Source: Halopelagius fulvigenes
GTDB taxonomy: Archaea > Halobacteriota > Halobacteria > Halobacteriales > Haloferacaceae
Assembly (NCBI RefSeq): GCF_042662625.1
Contig: NZ_JBHSXH010000011.1
Location: 248,001 to 312,000 of the forward strand
DNA: 64,000 nt
Direction of reading: 5' to 3'
Shown piece after piece: positions 1 to 9,490 of this stretch. The notes under the pieces are model-generated. The model saw nothing but the letters and a program-made list of their open reading frames with translations. It did no database searches and was not told where the DNA came from. Each line of letters opens with the position of its first letter. Within the stretch, counting starts at the first letter, position 1. Position numbers and translations under genes: made by a program.

Positions 1-487
1 CAACGGCGACATCGGGTTGGTGAACTACATCCTCGAGACCCTCGGCGCGGACGCGATTCCGTGGCTGGGGGACGCGTGGTGGGCGCGAATCACGCTCGTC
101 ATCGCGGTGACGTGGCGCTGGCTCGGATACAACATGATCATCCTGCTGGCCGGCCTCCAGACGGTCCCGGAGCAGCTGTACGAAGCGGCCGAAGTGGACG
201 GCGCGTCGCGGTGGCAGAAGTTCCGTTACGTGACGCTCCCGCAGCTTCGGCCGGTGCTCCTGTTCGTGGTCGTCTCCTCGACCATCGGGACATTCCAGAT
301 ATTCGCCGAGCCGTTCGTCATCACCGGCGGCGGTCCGTCCAACGCGACGATTACGATGGTACAGTACATCTACAGGCAGGCGTTCCTCCAACTCAACCTC
401 GGATACGCGAGCGCGGTTTCGGTCGCGCTCGTCCTCCTCGTGAGCGCCATGTCGATAGTCCAAATCCAGTACGGGGGGACCGAATAA
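1..487 (+). CDS. Sugar ABC transporter permease (MalF/UgpA type), 3' part
   Basis: This is the C-terminal part of an inner-membrane permease of a carbohydrate ABC importer; the start lies before the window. The reading frame is open from base 2. The visible protein has the EAA loop (EAAEVDGAS followed by TLPQL) that docks on the ATPase, and three to four hydrophobic helices. The stop codon overlaps the ATG of the next permease (TAATG), so the two are translationally coupled. The family forms a heterodimeric channel with a MalG-type partner. The substrate cannot be read from the sequence; the downstream beta-galactosidase suggests a galactoside. Confidence 0.93.
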   Translation, partial: NGDIGLVNYILETLGADAIPWLGDAWWARITLVIAVTWRWLGYNMIILLAGLQTVPEQLYEAAEVDGASRWQKFRYVTLPQLRPVLLFVVVSSTIGTFQIFAEPFVITGGGPSNATITMVQYIYRQAFLQLNLGYASAVSVALVLLVSAMSIVQIQYGGTE

Positions 488-1323
488 TGCGGCAGGCAGC
501 GAAGAAGGAGGCGCTGTGGAAGTTCGGGAGCTACATCTTCCTCCTGACTATCACGGCGCTCGTTCTGATACCCATCTACTGGATGGTCGTCGCCGCGACG
601 ATTCCGCAGTCGGAGTTCTTCTCGTGGCCCCCCCGCCTCCTTCCGGGGGTGCACTACCTGGAGAACTTCAGAGCGCTTCAGGAGAACGTCGACTTCGTCA
701 GGAGCATCGGTAACAGCCTCATCATCTCCGTTTCGTACACGGCGCTGTCGCTCGTCCTCTGTTCGATGGCGGGCTTCGCGTTCGCGAAGTACGACTTCAA
801 GTTCAAGGAACCGCTGTTCTACTTCATCCTGGCGACGCTCGTCCTCCCGATTCAGCTGCTCATCATCCCGCTGTTCCTGTTGATGACGCAGATCGGGTGG
901 ACGAACTCGTACCTCGCGGTGATTCTCCCGTGGGCGGCGAACCCGCTGGGGATCTTCCTGATGCGGCAGAACATGAAAGCCATCCCCGACGCGCTGCTTG
1001 AATCGGCGCGGATGGACGGCGCGACGGAGTTCCAGCTGTACTACAAGATCGCGCTGCCGACGATGCTCCCGTCGCTCGCGGCGCTGGCTATCATCCTCTT
1101 TCTCAACCAGTGGCAGGCGTTCCTCTACCCGCTCGTCATCCTCCAGGAGGAGGAGATGTTCACCATCCCCCTCGCCCTGGCGCAGCTCGTCGGGCAACAG
1201 CGGGTGTACTTCGATCAGGTGATGGTCGCGACGTCGCTCGGAATCATCCCCATCTTCCTGATATTCATCTTCCTGCAGCAGTACTTCATCAAAGGAATCC
1301 TCTCGGGTTCGGTCAAACAATAG
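487..1323 (+). CDS. Sugar ABC transporter permease (MalG/UgpE type)
   Basis: A 278-residue polytopic membrane protein with six predicted hydrophobic segments, the usual length for the MalG-type half of a carbohydrate importer. The EAA loop reads ESARMDGA and lies at about residues 170-190. The ATG at 487 overlaps the stop of the preceding permease by one base, and this fixes the start; a longer open frame begins upstream but would read through the previous gene. The ATPase gene follows after 10 bases, so permease, permease and ATPase form one operon whose binding-protein gene presumably lies left of the window. Confidence 0.95.
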   Translation: MRQAAKKEALWKFGSYIFLLTITALVLIPIYWMVVAATIPQSEFFSWPPRLLPGVHYLENFRALQENVDFVRSIGNSLIISVSYTALSLVLCSMAGFAFAKYDFKFKEPLFYFILATLVLPIQLLIIPLFLLMTQIGWTNSYLAVILPWAANPLGIFLMRQNMKAIPDALLESARMDGATEFQLYYKIALPTMLPSLAALAIILFLNQWQAFLYPLVILQEEEMFTIPLALAQLVGQQRVYFDQVMVATSLGIIPIFLIFIFLQQYFIKGILSGSVKQ

Positions 1324-1333
1324 GAACAAGACA

Positions 1334-2464
<1,131 letters not shown>

Positions 2465-2516
2465 CACCCTTTTCGGAGCGTCGCTCACGATCGTTCGTTG
2501 CGAACACCCTCACGTT

Positions 2517-2522
2517 CTTATA
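2517..2522 (+). promoter_or_regulatory. TATA-like box of the beta-galactosidase gene
   Basis: CTTATA lies 24-29 bases before the ATG at 2546. No Shine-Dalgarno site is visible. This spacing is typical of a leaderless haloarchaeal transcript and suggests that the beta-galactosidase gene has its own promoter as well as possible read-through from the ABC operon. Confidence 0.55.
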
Positions 2523-2545
2523 CCGCCCCGGAGATACTGGTTCGT

Positions 2546-4579
2546 ATGTCGATAGGAGTGTGCTACTTCCCGGAGCACTGGCCGGAGGAACGGATGGAGG
2601 CGGACGTCGAACGGATGGCCGACGCCGGACTGGAGTACGTCCGGATGGGCGAGTTCGCGTGGGCGCGGATGGAACCGGAACCAGGAACGTACGACTTCGA
2701 GTGGTTGGACCGCGCCGTCTCGCTCATCGGCGAGTACGGGATGCGGGCGGTCCTCTGCACCCCGACGGCCTCCCCGCCGAAGTGGTTGGTGGACGAGCAT
2801 CCGGGGATACTGCAGGAGGAGGCCGACGGGACGACCCGACACTACGGCGGGCGGCGTCACTACTGCTACAACTCGGAGGAGTACCGCCGCGAGACCCGTC
2901 GAATCACGGAGAAACTCGCGGAGCGGTACGCCGACAACCCGACGGTCGCCGGGTGGCAGACCGACAACGAGTACGGCTGCCACGGGACGCTCCGGTGTTA
3001 CTGCGACGACTGCGCCGGCGCGTTCCGCGATTGGCTCCGCGAGAAGTACGGCGACGTCGACGAACTCAACGAGAAGTGGGGCACCGAGTTTTGGAGTCAG
3101 ACGCTGAACTCCTTCGCGCAGGTCGACCCGCCGCGGCACACGGCCGCCGACCACCACCCCTCGCGGTTGCTCGACTACGACCGATTCAGCAGCGACAGCG
3201 TCGTGGAGTACAACCGACTCCAGGTCGAGATCCTGCGCGAGGCGAACGACGAGTGGTTCGTCACGCACAACTTCATGTCCCACGACGACCTCGACGCCTA
3301 CGACGTGGCGGCGGACTTGGACTTCGCGTCGTGGGATTCCTACCCGACGGGGCACGTGCAGGTGCAACGCGAGGCAGTCTCGAACGACGAGTTACGCGCG
3401 GGCAACCCCGATAACCTCGGACTCGACCACGACCTGTACCGAAGCGCGGCCAACGCCCCCTTCTGGGTGATGGAACAGCAACCCGGCGACATCAACTGGC
3501 CGCCGTACTCGCCGCAACCCGGCGAGGGCGCGATGCGCCTGTGGGCGCTCTACGCCGTCGCGCGCGGCGCGGACGTGGTTTCGTACTTCCGGTGGCGTCG
3601 GTGCCGGATGGGGCAGGAACAGTACCACAGCGGTCTGCTCGACGGCGACGGCACCCCGGACCGCGGGTACCGAGACGCCGTCGACGCGGCGTCGGACCTC
3701 GACGAACTCGCGTCGGTCGCCGGGGACGACGCCGACGGGTCGTCGCTCTCGACGCCGGACGCCGACGTGGCCCTCCTCCACGACTACGACAACCTCTGGG
3801 CGCTGGATATCGAACCGATGACGCCCGACTTCGACTACTGGCGGCACGTCGAGACGTACTACGCGGCCCTCCGGGAGCGGTCGGTTCACGTGGACGTGGT
3901 GCCGCCGACCGCGGAGTTAGCGGAGTACGACGCCGTCGTCGCGCCGACGCTGTACCTCGTCACGGACGAACTCGCCGAGACGCTGACCTCGTACGTCGAG
4001 GGCGGCGGCGAACTGCTGGTGACGATGCGGTCCGGCGTGAAGGACGCGTACGACAAACTCCACGACGCCGCGCAACCCGGCCCCCTGCGCTCTCTCGTCG
4101 GGGCCGACGTCGAGCAACACGAGAGCGTCCCCGACGCGATGGACGGAACCGTCGTCTACGACGGCCGGGAGTTCGGCTGTCGCGTCTGGAACGAGTGGCT
4201 GTCGCCGGCCGAGGAGGGTGCCGAGGTGACCGGTCGCTACGACGGCACGATGGCCGACGGCACTCCGGCTATCGTCCGCAACGCCGTCGGAGACGGCTCC
4301 GTCACCTACGTCGGCACGTGGCCGGATTCCGACCTCGCGGGCGCGGTGGTCGGCGACCTGTTGGACCGCGCCGGGGTAGAAACCACGGACGCGTTCCCGG
4401 CGCACGTCCGCGTCTCACGCCGCGGCGGCCTGACGTGGATCGCGAACTTCGGCGGCGACTCGATGTCCGTGGACGCGCCCGCGGACGCCGAGTGGGCACT
4501 CGGGGGGTCGACCGTCGGCCCCTACGACGTCGCCGTCACCGACGCCGACCCCGCGTCGCTCACGCCGCTATCGGAGTGA
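2546..4579 (+). CDS. bgaH: Beta-galactosidase, glycoside hydrolase family 42
   Basis: A 677-residue cytoplasmic beta-galactosidase releasing galactose from beta-galactosides, close to the usual haloarchaeal BgaH length. The N-terminus has the GH42 hallmark CYFPEHWP. The acid/base glutamate is E142 in TDNEYG and the nucleophile is probably E310 in PFWVMEQQPG. Cys145, 151, 153 and 156 form the zinc cluster typical of GH42. A trimerisation domain (from about residue 390) and a small C-terminal beta domain follow. There is no signal peptide. The ATG at 2546 is chosen over an upstream in-frame codon at 2498 because a TATA-like element sits 24-29 bases before it and homology begins there. Confidence 0.95.
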   Translation: MSIGVCYFPEHWPEERMEADVERMADAGLEYVRMGEFAWARMEPEPGTYDFEWLDRAVSLIGEYGMRAVLCTPTASPPKWLVDEHPGILQEEADGTTRHYGGRRHYCYNSEEYRRETRRITEKLAERYADNPTVAGWQTDNEYGCHGTLRCYCDDCAGAFRDWLREKYGDVDELNEKWGTEFWSQTLNSFAQVDPPRHTAADHHPSRLLDYDRFSSDSVVEYNRLQVEILREANDEWFVTHNFMSHDDLDAYDVAADLDFASWDSYPTGHVQVQREAVSNDELRAGNPDNLGLDHDLYRSAANAPFWVMEQQPGDINWPPYSPQPGEGAMRLWALYAVARGADVVSYFRWRRCRMGQEQYHSGLLDGDGTPDRGYRDAVDAASDLDELASVAGDDADGSSLSTPDADVALLHDYDNLWALDIEPMTPDFDYWRHVETYYAALRERSVHVDVVPPTAELAEYDAVVAPTLYLVTDELAETLTSYVEGGGELLVTMRSGVKDAYDKLHDAAQPGPLRSLVGADVEQHESVPDAMDGTVVYDGREFGCRVWNEWLSPAEEGAEVTGRYDGTMADGTPAIVRNAVGDGSVTYVGTWPDSDLAGAVVGDLLDRAGVETTDAFPAHVRVSRRGGLTWIANFGGDSMSVDAPADAEWALGGSTVGPYDVAVTDADPASLTPLSE

Positions 4580-4765
4580 CTGCCGTCTCCGCCGAGGGAC
4601 GACCCCCGACGGACAGTCCCTTTCGACCGCCATCTCGGAGATAGACCCGTTCACTCGCCGTCACGGTGTCTGTTCGTGCGGGCGTCCGAACGGGTCGTAC
4701 GGCGTCGTTCGGAACGCTTACAATCGCATCCGCCGTCGCGGGGAGTAGCGAGACGAGTGACAAAG

Positions 4766-5722
4766 ATGGCTTCACTGCTCACATTCGGCGAGACGATGCT
4801 CCGCCTGTCTCCGCGGGCGGGCGAGCGAATCGAAACGGCGCGCGAACTCGAATTCCGTTCGGCGGGCGCGGAGAGCAACGTCGCCGTCGCGGCGGCGAGA
4901 CTCGGCGCGGACGCGTGTTGGCTCTCGAAACTCCCCGACTCGGCGTTGGGTCGGCGGGCGGTCCGCGACGCGGCCGCCAACGGCGTCGAGACGGAGATAT
5001 CGTGGAGCGACGACGGTCGGATGGGGACGTACTACATCGAACGGGGGCGTGACCCCCGCGGCACGACCGTCATCTACGACCGCGAGGACGCGGCGGTCCG
5101 AACCGCGACGCCCGAGGAGTTCCCGATCGAGGACCTGTACGCGGACGCCGACGCGTTCTACACCAGCGGAATCACCCCGGCGCTCTCGCCGCGCCTCCGC
5201 GAGACGACGGCGGCGTTGCTCCGCCGCGCGACCGACGAGGGCCTCACGACGTACTTCGACGTGAACTACCGGGCGAAACTCTGGTCGCCGGAGGAGGCGC
5301 GGGAGACGCTGACCGACCTCCTCCCGCACGTAGACGTCCTCGTCGTCGCCCGGCGCGACGCCGAACGGGTGCTGGACCGGAGCGGAACCGCCGAGTCCGT
5401 CGCCGACGAACTCAGACGCGACGGCGGGCACGAGACGGTGATCGTCACTCGGGGGTCCGACGGCGCCGTCGCCGCGACGGGCGAGACGGTGCTCGAACAA
5501 CCGGCGTTCGAGGCGGACACACTCGACCCGATAGGCACCGGCGACGCGTTCGTCGGCGGGTACATCGCGGCGCGACTCGACGGCGACACCGTTGACGACG
5601 CGTTGGAGACGGCCGCGGCGACGGCGGCCGTCAAGCGAACGCTCGACGGCGACCTCGCGGTCGTGACGCCCGAGGAGATAGCCCGCGTCCGGGAGGAAGG
5701 TGGGAGCGGAATCGACCGGTGA
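4766..5722 (+). CDS. kdgK: PfkB-family 2-keto-3-deoxy sugar-acid kinase
   Basis: A 318-residue ribokinase-fold kinase, predicted to phosphorylate 2-keto-3-deoxygluconate or -galactonate with ATP. It starts with the KdgK-like SLLTFGETMLRLSP. The PfkB signature is LDPIGTGDAF with catalytic base D260, and FDVNYR at about 164-169 is typical of keto-deoxy-gluconate kinases. The ATG at 4766 is chosen where homology begins; the frame is open to 4676. It follows the beta-galactosidase by 186 bases on the same strand and faces the aldolase gene at 5789-6442. Kinase plus aldolase give the two last steps of a semi-phosphorylative Entner-Doudoroff or DeLey-Doudoroff pathway. Confidence 0.9.
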   Translation: MASLLTFGETMLRLSPRAGERIETARELEFRSAGAESNVAVAAARLGADACWLSKLPDSALGRRAVRDAAANGVETEISWSDDGRMGTYYIERGRDPRGTTVIYDREDAAVRTATPEEFPIEDLYADADAFYTSGITPALSPRLRETTAALLRRATDEGLTTYFDVNYRAKLWSPEEARETLTDLLPHVDVLVVARRDAERVLDRSGTAESVADELRRDGGHETVIVTRGSDGAVAATGETVLEQPAFEADTLDPIGTGDAFVGGYIAARLDGDTVDDALETAAATAAVKRTLDGDLAVVTPEEIARVREEGGSGIDR

Positions 5723-5788
5723 GACGCCGGCGGGAACCGAGCGAGAACCGCCGAACTCTCGGTCACTCCCGAACGCCCCGGCGACGGT

Positions 5789-6442
5789 TCAGTCCGACCG
5801 GGCGGCCTCGACGGCCTCGACGAACTCGGCGGCCTGTTCGGTGACGCCCTCCATGTCGTCGTTCTCGATAGCTTCGTAGTTCACGAGTGCCGACCCCGCG
5901 CCGACGGCGACTGCGCCGGCCTCGAAGTAGTCGGCCGCGTCGTCGGCCGAGACGCCGCCGGTTGGCATGATGGGGACGTCGCCCAACGGCCCGCGCAACG
6001 CGCTGACGTGACCCGGACCGACGGTCGACGCGGGGAACAGTTTCAGGATGTCGGCACCGGCCTCTAGCGCGGTGACGGCCTCCGTCGGCGTCGTGATGCC
6101 GGGAACGGAGACGACGCCCTCGCGGTTGCAGGCGCGGATGACATCCTCGTTCAGGTCGGGCGCGAGAACGAACTCCGCGCCGGCGTCGATGGCGTTCCGC
6201 GCGGCGGCGGCGTCCGTGACGGTTCCGGCCCCGACGACGGCGTCCGTCCCGTCGAGTTCCTCGCAGACCGCCGAAATCATCTCCGGATACCGCTCCGCGT
6301 CGGCCGTGATTTCGAGGGCGGTGACGCCCCCCTCGTGAATCGCGCTCGCCACCTCGACGATTTTCTCCCGGGGGATTCCGCGCAGAACCGCGACGACTCC
6401 GCTCTCTACGAGCTGTCGCTGGACCGCCTGCTTTCTCATCAT
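5789..6442 (-). CDS. KDPG/KDPGal aldolase (Eda family)
   Basis: A 217-residue class I aldolase cleaving 2-keto-3-deoxy-6-phospho-gluconate or -galactonate into pyruvate and glyceraldehyde 3-phosphate. The Schiff-base lysine is K134 in ILKLFPAS, the general base region is LEIT with E44, and the phosphate loop PTGGVS is present. The position held by an arginine in E. coli Eda (LEVTLRTE) is Asp48 here (LEITADAE). Two tandem ATGs at 6442 and 6439 can start it. ACCTTTTGGT about 25-34 bases upstream is a weak TATA candidate. The neighbouring kinase, beta-galactosidase and alpha-galactosidase genes make a galactose-derived substrate plausible, but specificity cannot be read off. Confidence 0.88.
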   Translation of the reverse strand: MMRKQAVQRQLVESGVVAVLRGIPREKIVEVASAIHEGGVTALEITADAERYPEMISAVCEELDGTDAVVGAGTVTDAAAARNAIDAGAEFVLAPDLNEDVIRACNREGVVSVPGITTPTEAVTALEAGADILKLFPASTVGPGHVSALRGPLGDVPIMPTGGVSADDAADYFEAGAVAVGAGSALVNYEAIENDDMEGVTEQAAEFVEAVEAARSD

Positions 6443-6746
6443 AGTTCGACCTCGATAGAGACCACCAAAAGGTGTTCGCTCTCGGTGCGATCTGGTACCG
6501 AAGCCAGTACTCCCTCCTGTCAGAGGCACCCAGCCTGACGCCGCCGACGTCTCCACCTGTTCGACACCTCTCTCGGCGATATGGACGCCGCTCGGAAGCG
6601 GTGGTCCGGGAGCGTCTCCGTTTACGATGTGGAAACAAGTAGCCGCCAACCGCCTGTCGTCACGGGACTCCGTCCGCGGCAGGGGGTTCGAGACGCCACG
6701 AGCTAGACGGGCGGTGAGACGTCAGCACAGTGAGGCGGAACGACCC

Positions 6747-8054
6747 TCAGTTCAGTTCCGGCAGGTACGCCTCGTTGGCCGTAAGCAGTTCCTCGGTCAT
6801 CTCGTGAATCTCGTCGAGGCTCAGCGCGGCGGCCGTCAGCGGGTCCTGCTTGACAGCGCGGTGGATCTTCTCACGGTCGTTCTTCAGCGCGCCTTCGACG
6901 ACGAGGCGGTGGACGGCGACGTGTTGCTGGGGGAAGGTCTGTACCGAGGCGGGGAGGTCGCCGACGGAACACGGGTGCAGGCCCGTCCCGTCGACGAGCA
7001 CCGGGACCTCGACGCAGGCGTCCGACGGGAGGTTCGTGATCGCGTCGGTCGCGTTGCTGACGTTGAGGTTCAGCCGGCGGGTCGTGTCCGTCTCGATGGA
7101 GTGGATGAGCCGGGAGGCGTACTCCTCGGAGCGTTCGACCGAGACCTCGTCCAAGTCGACGTCGAGGTCCGGGTCGTCGCGGCGCTCGGAGCGCTCCTGC
7201 CAGCCCTCGAGATAGGTCGCGGTGGGCATACGCTCGGCGTAGTCTGTGCCGGTCATCTCCTCGATAGTCTCCGCGCGGGTCCGGAAGTAGGGGACGTACT
7301 CCGACATGTGGTGGGACGACTCGGTCGGGAAGTAGCCGAAGTGGTCCATCATCTCGAAGCGGACCGTGTCGCGTTCGTATATATCGGGGTCCTCCATCGC
7401 GTCGCGGAGCGCCGGATATATGCTCTCACCCTCGTGGGTGGCTTCGAGGAACCAGGCGACGTGGTTGATACCCGCGACCCAGTAGTCGAGGTCCTCCTGG
7501 GGAATATCGACGTAATCGGCGATGGCCTCCACCGTGTGGGGGACGCTGTGACAGAGACCGATGGTCTCGACGTCCGTCGCCTCGAACATGGTCTGACAGA
7601 GGATGGACATCGGGTTCGTGTAGTTCAACAGCAGGGCGTCGGGACACAACTCTTCGATGTCGCTCGCGATGTCGAGCATCGTGGGGATGGTCCTGAGTCC
7701 GCGGAAGATACCGCCCGGCCCGATCGTGTCACCGATGGACTGTTCGACGCCGTACTTCTTCGGGATGCGGATCTCGTTCTCGAACGGTTCCGTTCCGCCG
7801 ACGTTGATCATGTTCAGGACGTAGTCGGCTCCGTCGAGCGCTTCGGCCCGGTCGGTGGTCGACTCGACCGTCGCCTTGAGCCCCTCGTTAGCGACCATTG
7901 CCTCGGCGACCCGCGCCGTCTTCTCTAAGCTGTCCGCGTCGATGTCCATCAACGCGATCGTGCTGTCGTCGAGTTCCGGGAACGAGAGGATGTCGCCCAC
8001 GAGCTTCGCGGAAAACACCATACTACCCGCTCCGATGAAGGTGATCTTCGGCAT
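6747..8054 (-). CDS. Glycoside hydrolase family 4, probable alpha-galactosidase
   Basis: A 435-residue NAD+- and Mn2+-dependent glycosidase of the GH4 family, cytoplasmic. The N-terminal Rossmann loop is FIGAGSMVFS. The metal ligands are C168 in GLCHSV and H198 in GINHVAWF, and NYTNPM binds substrate. The wording of these motifs (DIGD/DILS, GPGGI, RALRTIP-like GLRTIP, LCHSV, GINHMAF-like) follows E. coli MelA more than the alpha-glucosidase or phospho-beta-glucosidase branches, so alpha-galactosidase is preferred. It is divergent from a sugar ABC operon across 118 bases with two TATA-like elements, suggesting co-regulated uptake and hydrolysis of melibiose- or raffinose-type sugars. Confidence 0.88.
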   Translation of the reverse strand: MPKITFIGAGSMVFSAKLVGDILSFPELDDSTIALMDIDADSLEKTARVAEAMVANEGLKATVESTTDRAEALDGADYVLNMINVGGTEPFENEIRIPKKYGVEQSIGDTIGPGGIFRGLRTIPTMLDIASDIEELCPDALLLNYTNPMSILCQTMFEATDVETIGLCHSVPHTVEAIADYVDIPQEDLDYWVAGINHVAWFLEATHEGESIYPALRDAMEDPDIYERDTVRFEMMDHFGYFPTESSHHMSEYVPYFRTRAETIEEMTGTDYAERMPTATYLEGWQERSERRDDPDLDVDLDEVSVERSEEYASRLIHSIETDTTRRLNLNVSNATDAITNLPSDACVEVPVLVDGTGLHPCSVGDLPASVQTFPQQHVAVHRLVVEGALKNDREKIHRAVKQDPLTAAALSLDEIHEMTEELLTANEAYLPELN

Positions 8055-8080
8055 TCGGTCTCCTCTCGTAGATAGAGGCT

Positions 8081-8088
8081 AATAAAAT
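8081..8088 (-). promoter_or_regulatory. TATA-like box of the GH4 gene
   Basis: ATTTTATT on the minus strand is 27-34 bases before the ATG at 8054. No ribosome-binding site is seen, so a leaderless transcript is likely. Confidence 0.55.
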
Positions 8089-8125
8089 CTCGTTCGACCA
8101 CCTGTACATACTGATTAATGGTGGG

Positions 8126-8166
8126 AAAATTATAAATGGGGATAGTCCTTCGCCAATGACAAGGAG
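8126..8166 (+). promoter_or_regulatory. Promoter and Shine-Dalgarno site of the second sugar ABC operon
   Basis: AAAATTATAAAT at 8126-8137 is a strong AT-rich TATA element. AAGGAG at 8161-8166 lies 6 bases before the ATG at 8173 and is one of the few clear Shine-Dalgarno sites in the window. Together they imply a transcript with a short leader, unlike the leaderless pattern of most neighbours. Confidence 0.6.
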
Positions 8167-8172
8167 CAACTC

Positions 8173-9489
8173 ATGACAGAGTCATATCCACCAGATCTCA
8201 GTAGGCGTTCGCTCGTGAAAACGCTCGGCGTCGGCGCGACCGTCGGCATCGCCGGTTGTAGCGGCGACAGTGGCGGCGGCGGTACCGCGGGCACCGGCGG
8301 CGGTGAATCCACCGATGGTGGCTCGGGCGAGACGACCACGCTGACCGTCGCCAGTTGGGGCGAGGGACTCGAGCGAGAGATCGTGACCGGCATTCTAAAG
8401 GAGTACGAGAATTCGACGGACGGCGTCAAGGTCAAGTACCAGAACACGCCCAACGAGCAGTTCTATCAGAACCTTCAGACCCAGTTCGCCGGCGGCAAGG
8501 AGCCCGACGTTTTCTACATGATCGCCGACGAGGCGCCCCAATTCATGCGAAACGGCGCGCTCCTGGGCGTCGGGTCCGAGCTAAAGAACGACGAGGAGTA
8601 CAACTTCGACGACATCCTCGACAACCTACTAAAGCCGTTCACGTACAAGGGGACGGTGTACGGCATCCCCAAGGACTTCACGCCGGTCGGCCTGTTCTAC
8701 AACACCGACCACCTCGAGACCGCCGGGGTGTCGGCACCGACGACGTGGAGCGAACTCCGGAGCGCGCTCGAAGCTATCGGCGAGTCGACCGACGTCGGCT
8801 TTCCGATGGCAGTCGGGAGTCAGCCGCGGAACACGCTTATACAGCTTATTTGGCAGAACGGCGGCGACGTGCTCTCCGAGGACGGGAGCGAGGCCGTCAT
8901 CGGCTCCCAGGAGGCCGTCGAAGCCATGCAGTTCCTCAACGGACTCGTCGAGGACGACCTCGCGGGTATCTACGGCAACGACATCGAGGCGACGTGGGCG
9001 CCGCCGGCGATGGGCGACGGGAGCATCAGCATGGCGATGACCGGCGCGTGGTCAGTGTCTACGCTCGAACAGGACTACGGCGACATCTACAAGGCGACGG
9101 AGGTCGGGATGCCAGTCCCGGAGGGTGGCGAGAAAGCGACTATCTCGTTCACGACGGCCTGGTCCGCGTCCGCGAACACGAACGCCCCCGGCGCCTCGGT
9201 CGATCTGATCAAGGCGCTCACGAACAAAGAGGGAATGTGGAAGTGGGCCAGCACCGGGACCGCACTCCCCTCGCGCCAGTCGCTGCTCGACCGCGACTTC
9301 TACAACGACCGGCCGCTTCTCTCGGGACTCGGCGACCTGGGCGACGTCAGCCGTCCGATGGTGTTCGGCCCCAAGACGTCGACCATCCTCGACACCATCA
9401 TGAACGAAGCGGAGGCCGTACTGACCGGCAACAAGGACCCCGAAACTGCTATGACCGCCGCCGAACGCCAGATCAACGAACAACTCTAG
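8173..9489 (+). CDS. Sugar ABC transporter substrate-binding lipoprotein, Tat-exported
   Basis: A 438-residue family-1 extracellular solute-binding protein. The N-terminus has a twin-arginine signal (LSRRSLVKTLG) ending in a lipobox GIAGC with lipidated C29, then a Gly/Ser/Thr-rich linker at about residues 30-53 and the binding domain starting at LTVASWGEGLE. It would capture an oligosaccharide outside the cell and deliver it to the permeases encoded at 10684-12569. It is the first gene of a four-gene operon, one base before the ATPase gene. Being opposite a GH4 alpha-galactosidase suggests alpha-galactosides as ligand; this is inference from context. Confidence 0.94.
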   Translation: MTESYPPDLSRRSLVKTLGVGATVGIAGCSGDSGGGGTAGTGGGESTDGGSGETTTLTVASWGEGLEREIVTGILKEYENSTDGVKVKYQNTPNEQFYQNLQTQFAGGKEPDVFYMIADEAPQFMRNGALLGVGSELKNDEEYNFDDILDNLLKPFTYKGTVYGIPKDFTPVGLFYNTDHLETAGVSAPTTWSELRSALEAIGESTDVGFPMAVGSQPRNTLIQLIWQNGGDVLSEDGSEAVIGSQEAVEAMQFLNGLVEDDLAGIYGNDIEATWAPPAMGDGSISMAMTGAWSVSTLEQDYGDIYKATEVGMPVPEGGEKATISFTTAWSASANTNAPGASVDLIKALTNKEGMWKWASTGTALPSRQSLLDRDFYNDRPLLSGLGDLGDVSRPMVFGPKTSTILDTIMNEAEAVLTGNKDPETAMTAAERQINEQL

Positions 9490-9490
9490 A

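Noticed and set aside
6627..7928. 433-codon open frame on the plus strand
   Set aside because: It is antisense to the GH4 gene, whose motifs are complete, and its translation is an arginine- and valine-rich shadow without motif.
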